From the NCBI RefSeq assembly GCF_937976265.1, contig NZ_CALJRX010000046.1, positions 1-9,594 of the forward strand: a stretch of 9,594 bases of DNA. The letters are read 5' to 3'. Origin of the DNA: an uncultured Haemophilus sp. GTDB taxonomy: Bacteria; Pseudomonadota; Gammaproteobacteria; Enterobacterales; Pasteurellaceae. Below, piece by piece: positions 7,701 through 9,594 of the stretch (positions are counted from its first letter, which is position 1; every line of letters begins with the position of its first letter). The notes below the pieces were generated by a model that had not been told where the DNA came from, searched no databases, and saw only the letters and a program-made list of their open reading frames with translations. The position numbers were made by a program, and so were the translations under genes.

Positions 7701-7894
7701 ACCGCACTTTCAGGCAGCTGCGGATTAAGCTTACGCACCGCCTCACGCAGTTGCTCAACAAAGACTACGCCGCTCAAATCGCCACGGGCAAATTCGCCTT
7801 CATGAACAGGCAAGTCTTTACCGTAGCGATATTCCCAACCGAGGGATTGCAGGCGTTGAAGGGTGAGTTGTTCGATGTCGTTTTCGTTGAGCAT
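4721..7894 (-). CDS. hsdR: Type I restriction enzyme R subunit (HsdR), endonuclease and translocase
   Basis: About 1057 residues from the ATG at 7894. HsdR pairs with HsdM and HsdS, pumps DNA using ATP, and cuts far from unmethylated target sites. An N-terminal PD-(D/E)xK nuclease is visible: Asp142 in RIPDII, Glu156-x-Lys158 in VFELKNP, and QxxxY at Gln173-Tyr177. The superfamily 2 motor follows: Walker A TQGSGKS (301-307), DEAH 408-411, TGTP 447-450, GFDAPC around 635-640, QAIARVNR 657-664. The helical C-terminus (about 860-1057) resembles the HindI-type HsdR C-terminal domain. The frame has ATGs at 7912 and 7909, but GGAG (7907-7904) lies 9 bases before 7894, and MLNENDIEQLTLQRLQSLGW is a normal HsdR N-terminus. 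The gene starts one base after the SIR2 stop. It is intact and clearly GC-richer (42-58% in hand-counted lines) than the two genes upstream. Confidence 0.95.
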   Translation of the reverse strand: MLNENDIEQLTLQRLQSLGWEYRYGKDLPVHEGEFARGDLSGVVFVEQLREAVRKLNPQLPESAVDSVVKSATKSDIGDLVVRNQAFYKLLRDGVRVEYQADGEQKIEMARLVDFEQVENNCFVAVNQLEIRSRKGSKRIPDIIGFVNGLPLVVFELKNPLRESADLLQAFNQFETYKDEIAELFVYNQTLIISDGIAARLGSLSADFQRFTPWKVVDEKNKSARLYFDDELQSLLSGLMKPEDLLDYIRYFVLFERDSNGKTIKKIAAYHQYYGVNEAVDSTLFATSEKGDRRIGVMWHTQGSGKSISMLFYAGKLLAQPELKNPTIVVVTDRNDLDGQLFQTFSSGKDLIKQTPQQVEDRDQLRQLLAQNEVGGVFFTTIQKFALNEEESRFPVLNERSNIIVISDEAHRSQYGFTQKLHKGKFQAGYARHLRDALPNASFIGFTGTPISLEDKDTQDVFGRYVSIYDLQDAVEDGATVPIVYEARQIRLNEKEHDELFKEIDDLLEEEQSPALRLQEKLLGSQARLADLAADFVQHFAKRNEVVDSKAMMVVSSRQICVDLYNEIIKLRPEWHSDNINEGAIKIVMTGSASDAPEMQKHVYSKQEKQTLERRFKDPNDPLKVVIVRDMWLTGFDAPCCNTMYIDKPMQGHNLMQAIARVNRVFRNKSRENGGLIVDYVGIADELKKATHQYTNSQGKGKLTDSVIDVFFKMKEHLEFIRSLFSTPVEGKTFDVQTALEKDNPNDLLMAIRFAANHILSLDQLPFDGKAHEQHWFNKKETEPRKKAFLKAAGLVKKGYMLCGALAEIEPYNQEIAFYDAVRAILTKRKQNGTGSNERQILLKKLVNQAVYSEGVIDLFDLLEKPQPQINLLSEEFLQTIKNSPTKNLWVSAMERYLASEIKAKSGANLTLQKDFEQRLKEALNQYHNHNLSVVEILDELFKMSQDFQERLALGEKLGLKKEELAFYEALAQNQSARELMGDEVLSKLAKEITDTLRRSVTIDWQYKEGVRAKMRILVKRALQRYKYPPDKQEEAVSYVIKQAEEIAEDLTAEKSL
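7701..7709 (-). repeat. DNA uptake signal sequence (USS) within hsdR
   Basis: ACCGCACTT on the plus strand, so AAGTGCGGT reads along the hsdR sense strand and encodes Ser-Ala-Val (context PESAVDSV, about residues 61-68). It is the only USS in the R-M part of the window. The flanking AT-rich extension is poor. Confidence 0.85.
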
Positions 7895-7895
7895 T

Positions 7896-8930
7896 TTATG
7901 ATTCTCCATCATTTAATAATTCCAATAAGGCTTCAATACTTTCATCATGATCGCCATCATACCAAATTGGAAAAATATTGGATTTTTGAAGTGCTTTTCT
8001 GCGAGCTGTTCGTTTGTCATTAGATAAATTTTTACAAGATAAAAAAGCATAGTGTTTAGGTAAATTATTATTGCCTCGTTCTTCAACAATTTCTGCCATA
8101 CATTGTAATGTTCGATCTTTATCTAGACTACAACCTAAAAATAGTAAAGATTGAGAAAATAATGATTCCATTACACAGGTTTTGAGGATATTGCGTTCAG
8201 AATAATGTCTTTGATAATCATCTTGGGTCAGTATTCTTTTATTTCTACTGATAAATGAACCATGTAGTTTTAAAAGAATACGCCTTCCAGCGCCAAATAA
8301 AGCTTTAAATTCTTCGGCATCAATTCCAAATAGTTCATGATGAAAATTAATTTCTTGACCTTCATAGATAATTTTAAGTAAATCATCATAATTAGTTGTG
8401 ATAATGGTTTCTTGGAAGAATTCGGGTAATCTACAAATAATCCCTTGAACTTCTTCTAGTTCAGGCTTTACTCCAAAGTGGTTTTGTAGTTGCTCCTGTA
8501 AGTGGACTGGGTCTGCATTATCAAGAAGTTGAGCCGCTTCTTCATATTCTCCATTATCCATATGTCTTTTAAAAATAGAAGAATCAGTACCAGAATCTTC
8601 TTGTGTTTTATAAAGGAAGTCTTTCCAAGAAGGAAAATCAGAAGGTATAGAAAGCCCCGCACCAATAAATGGAATAACTTTATGGTTTTTAAAAACACTT
8701 TTTAGAGCATTAAATCGTCTGCTATTATCAGCGAATTCTAATATTTGTTTAGCTCTTGTGATATTTCCTTGTTTGCGTTCAGTTTTCCAATTTTCAAAGA
8801 CCTCTTTATAAGCATCAGGATCGAGAGAAGATAAAATTTCATCTCTAAAAAAACAGATTCCACTGATATTTACTTCACCTTCTGAGTTGAGTTCTTCAAT
8901 GAAAAGACGCTCTAAATAATTATTTTTCAT
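7896..8930 (-). CDS. SIR2-domain protein (probable NADase effector) embedded in a type I R-M operon
   Basis: 344 residues from the ATG at 8930. SIR2-fold motifs appear in order: PFIGAGLSIPSDFPSWKDFL (about 87-106, NAD-binding GAGxS), ITTNYDDLL (about 177-185, with Asn180), LLKLHGS (about 219-225, with His223), and LLFLGCSL (about 262-269). The tail WYDGDHDESIEALLELL matches the usual SIR2_2-type ending. Asn180 and His223 sit where defence SIR2 proteins such as ThsA and DSR2 carry their essential NAD-cleaving pair. The first 75 or so residues form a helical, charged extension I do not recognise. There is no added SLOG, STAND, TPR or other sensor domain. It overlaps hsdS by 11 bases, and hsdR begins one base after its stop, so it is co-translated with the R-M subunits. 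Inference: a toxic NAD-depleting back-up of the R-M system, comparable to PrrC in EcoprrI-type operons. Composition is AT-rich (about 30-40% GC in hand-counted lines). A protein deacetylase role is less likely. Confidence 0.85.
   Translation of the reverse strand: MKNNYLERLFIEELNSEGEVNISGICFFRDEILSSLDPDAYKEVFENWKTERKQGNITRAKQILEFADNSRRFNALKSVFKNHKVIPFIGAGLSIPSDFPSWKDFLYKTQEDSGTDSSIFKRHMDNGEYEEAAQLLDNADPVHLQEQLQNHFGVKPELEEVQGIICRLPEFFQETIITTNYDDLLKIIYEGQEINFHHELFGIDAEEFKALFGAGRRILLKLHGSFISRNKRILTQDDYQRHYSERNILKTCVMESLFSQSLLFLGCSLDKDRTLQCMAEIVEERGNNNLPKHYAFLSCKNLSNDKRTARRKALQKSNIFPIWYDGDHDESIEALLELLNDGES
7904..7907 (-). promoter_or_regulatory. Shine-Dalgarno of hsdR inside the SIR2 gene
   Basis: GGAG on the minus strand, 9 bases before the ATG at 7894, overlapping the last codons of the SIR2 gene (Gly-Glu-Ser-stop). 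It favours 7894 over the in-frame ATGs at 7912 and 7909 and implies translational coupling of hsdR to the SIR2 gene. Confidence 0.65.
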
Positions 8931-9594
8931 CAATCTCTCCACTCAATAATTGAGGCAATAATAAATCTCTTAATTTCTCAGTCAAAAGATTTTCTTTTTG
9001 ATTGATAAGTTGTTTATTGAGTAAAGAGTTAAAAATTAAAATTGCTTTATGATCAAAATTAATTGGTAGAAAAATCTTGATATTTCTTACCACCTCTAAA
9101 CTAATATTTGCTTGTACACCCTGAATGACTTTGGAGAGTATATATTCTTGGTTTTTTCTACTTTTTAAGAATGTAGATATTATTCCGACTAAATTATCGT
9201 TATAGAGTCTAATAAAAGAAATTGCTTGGTTTGTATTAGCATTTTCTAATTCATCAGGAACAATAGCGACACGTCCAATAGTTCCTGCAATAGATATTAA
9301 AATATCATTCTTATGCAATATTGAGCGTTTAAGTTCAGTTGAACTTATTTTTTCAGGAATTTGTTCCACTTGATTGATAAGAATCTGACCCGATTCACTT
9401 ATATCTTTTACCTTGATGAAAGGAACGGTTCCTTTTGAATCACAACTATTCAATGATGATTTTTTAGGTGTTGTTCCTTTTGATATTGCCGAAGATAGTT
9501 CCTTTAAGGAAAAACATTCCCACCCCTTCGGCACCTCGCCCCCATCAACCTCCACCATCTCACACGGAAACGCTTTGGCGGTTTCGGCTAATTC
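8920..9594 (-). CDS. hsdS: Type I R-M specificity subunit (HsdS), C-terminal half (5' part beyond window)
   Basis: The frame is open from the right edge to the TAA at 8922-8920, giving 224 visible residues. HsdS recognises the split DNA target through two target-recognition domains (TRDs) and docks HsdM and HsdR. Visible in order: the end of the central spacer (ELAETAKAFPCEMVEV, then GGEVPKGWE), TRD2 with Methylase_S features (GTTP, VPFIKVKDIS, ISIAGTIGRVAIV, NQAISFIRL, GVQANISLEVVRNIKIFLP), and the C-terminal conserved helix QKENLLTEKLRDLLLPQLLSGEI. An internal ATG at 9558 is not the start, because family sequence continues upstream of it. TRD2 is very AT-rich (18% and 28% GC in two hand-counted lines), while the spacer codons at the edge are about 54% GC, with the change falling just after PKGWE. 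The target sequence cannot be predicted. hsdM is expected further upstream, outside the window. Confidence 0.92.
   Translation of the reverse strand, partial: ELAETAKAFPCEMVEVDGGEVPKGWECFSLKELSSAISKGTTPKKSSLNSCDSKGTVPFIKVKDISESGQILINQVEQIPEKISSTELKRSILHKNDILISIAGTIGRVAIVPDELENANTNQAISFIRLYNDNLVGIISTFLKSRKNQEYILSKVIQGVQANISLEVVRNIKIFLPINFDHKAILIFNSLLNKQLINQKENLLTEKLRDLLLPQLLSGEIDEK
8935..8940 (-). promoter_or_regulatory. Shine-Dalgarno deciding the SIR2 gene start, inside hsdS
   Basis: GGAGAG on the minus strand, with GGAG 6 bases before the ATG at 8930. It is embedded in the hsdS codons for Gly-Glu near its C-terminus. An in-frame GTG at 8942 overlaps this site and has no ribosome-binding sequence of its own, so 8930 is preferred. 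Confidence 0.7.

Noticed and set aside
7895..7912. Earlier ATGs (7912 and 7909) for hsdR
   Set aside because: They precede the GGAG at 7907-7904 and lack their own ribosome-binding site. The added residues are not part of the typical HsdR start.
8931..8942. GTG start at 8942 for the SIR2 gene
   Set aside because: It overlaps the GGAGAG site that serves the ATG at 8930.
8920..9558. ATG at 9558 as the true start of a short stand-alone specificity protein
   Set aside because: The frame continues upstream to the window edge with HsdS spacer-like residues, so this is an internal Met of a longer HsdS.
8920..9594. Simple-sequence repeats that would make hsdS phase-variable
   Set aside because: I looked for tandem short repeats of the kind seen in Haemophilus R-M genes and found none in the visible part of hsdS, in the SIR2 gene or in hsdR. 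The hsdM region is outside the window.
1..9594. CRISPR arrays, insertion sequences, tRNA or rRNA genes
   Set aside because: No regularly spaced repeats, transposase frames, terminal inverted repeats, or cloverleaf or rRNA-like sequence were seen on either strand.

Overview
The window looks like chromosomal DNA from a Pasteurellaceae bacterium of the Haemophilus/Aggregatibacter/Pasteurella branch. The main reason is six copies of the 9-mer AAGTGCGGT, the Hin-type DNA-uptake signal sequence (USS), found in both orientations. Moderate-to-low GC and the encoded protein families agree with this. The species cannot be fixed from the sequence alone.

Left side (1-4702), housekeeping. The left edge cuts a leftward gene whose visible 30 residues form a classic signal peptide with a USS inside it. 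A roughly 110-base divergent intergenic region follows. It leads into a tight rightward cluster: a LrgA/CidA-type membrane protein (YohJ-like), a LrgB/CidB-type membrane protein (YohK-like), a dGTPase-like HD phosphohydrolase (dgt, whose start overlaps the LrgB-like stop in ATGA), and the ABCF ATPase uup. A strong hairpin with T tracts on both strands (4676-4702) ends this cluster and also the operon converging from the right.

Right side (4721-9594, minus strand), defence. This is part of a type I restriction-modification operon, read right to left: the 3' half of hsdS (specificity subunit, open at the window edge), a 344-residue SIR2-domain protein, and a full-length hsdR (translocase/endonuclease, about 1057 residues). 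hsdM is not in the window and would be expected upstream of hsdS. hsdS and the SIR2 gene overlap by 11 bases, and hsdR starts one base after the SIR2 stop, each with a Shine-Dalgarno inside the preceding gene. The SIR2 protein is therefore built into the operon.

The most interesting signal is this SIR2 gene between hsdS and hsdR. It keeps the NAD-site motifs of defence NADases (GAGLS, TTNYD, LHGS) but has no obvious sensor domain. Its position matches that of the anticodon nuclease gene prrC in EcoprrI-type operons, where a toxin is held silent by the R-M complex and released when the complex is inhibited. The second target-recognition domain of HsdS plus the SIR2 gene form one AT-rich block (about 7.9-9.52 kb). 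It has sharp edges against GC-richer hsdR and the GC-richer central hsdS segment, suggesting a swapped cassette that carries both a new DNA specificity and an effector.
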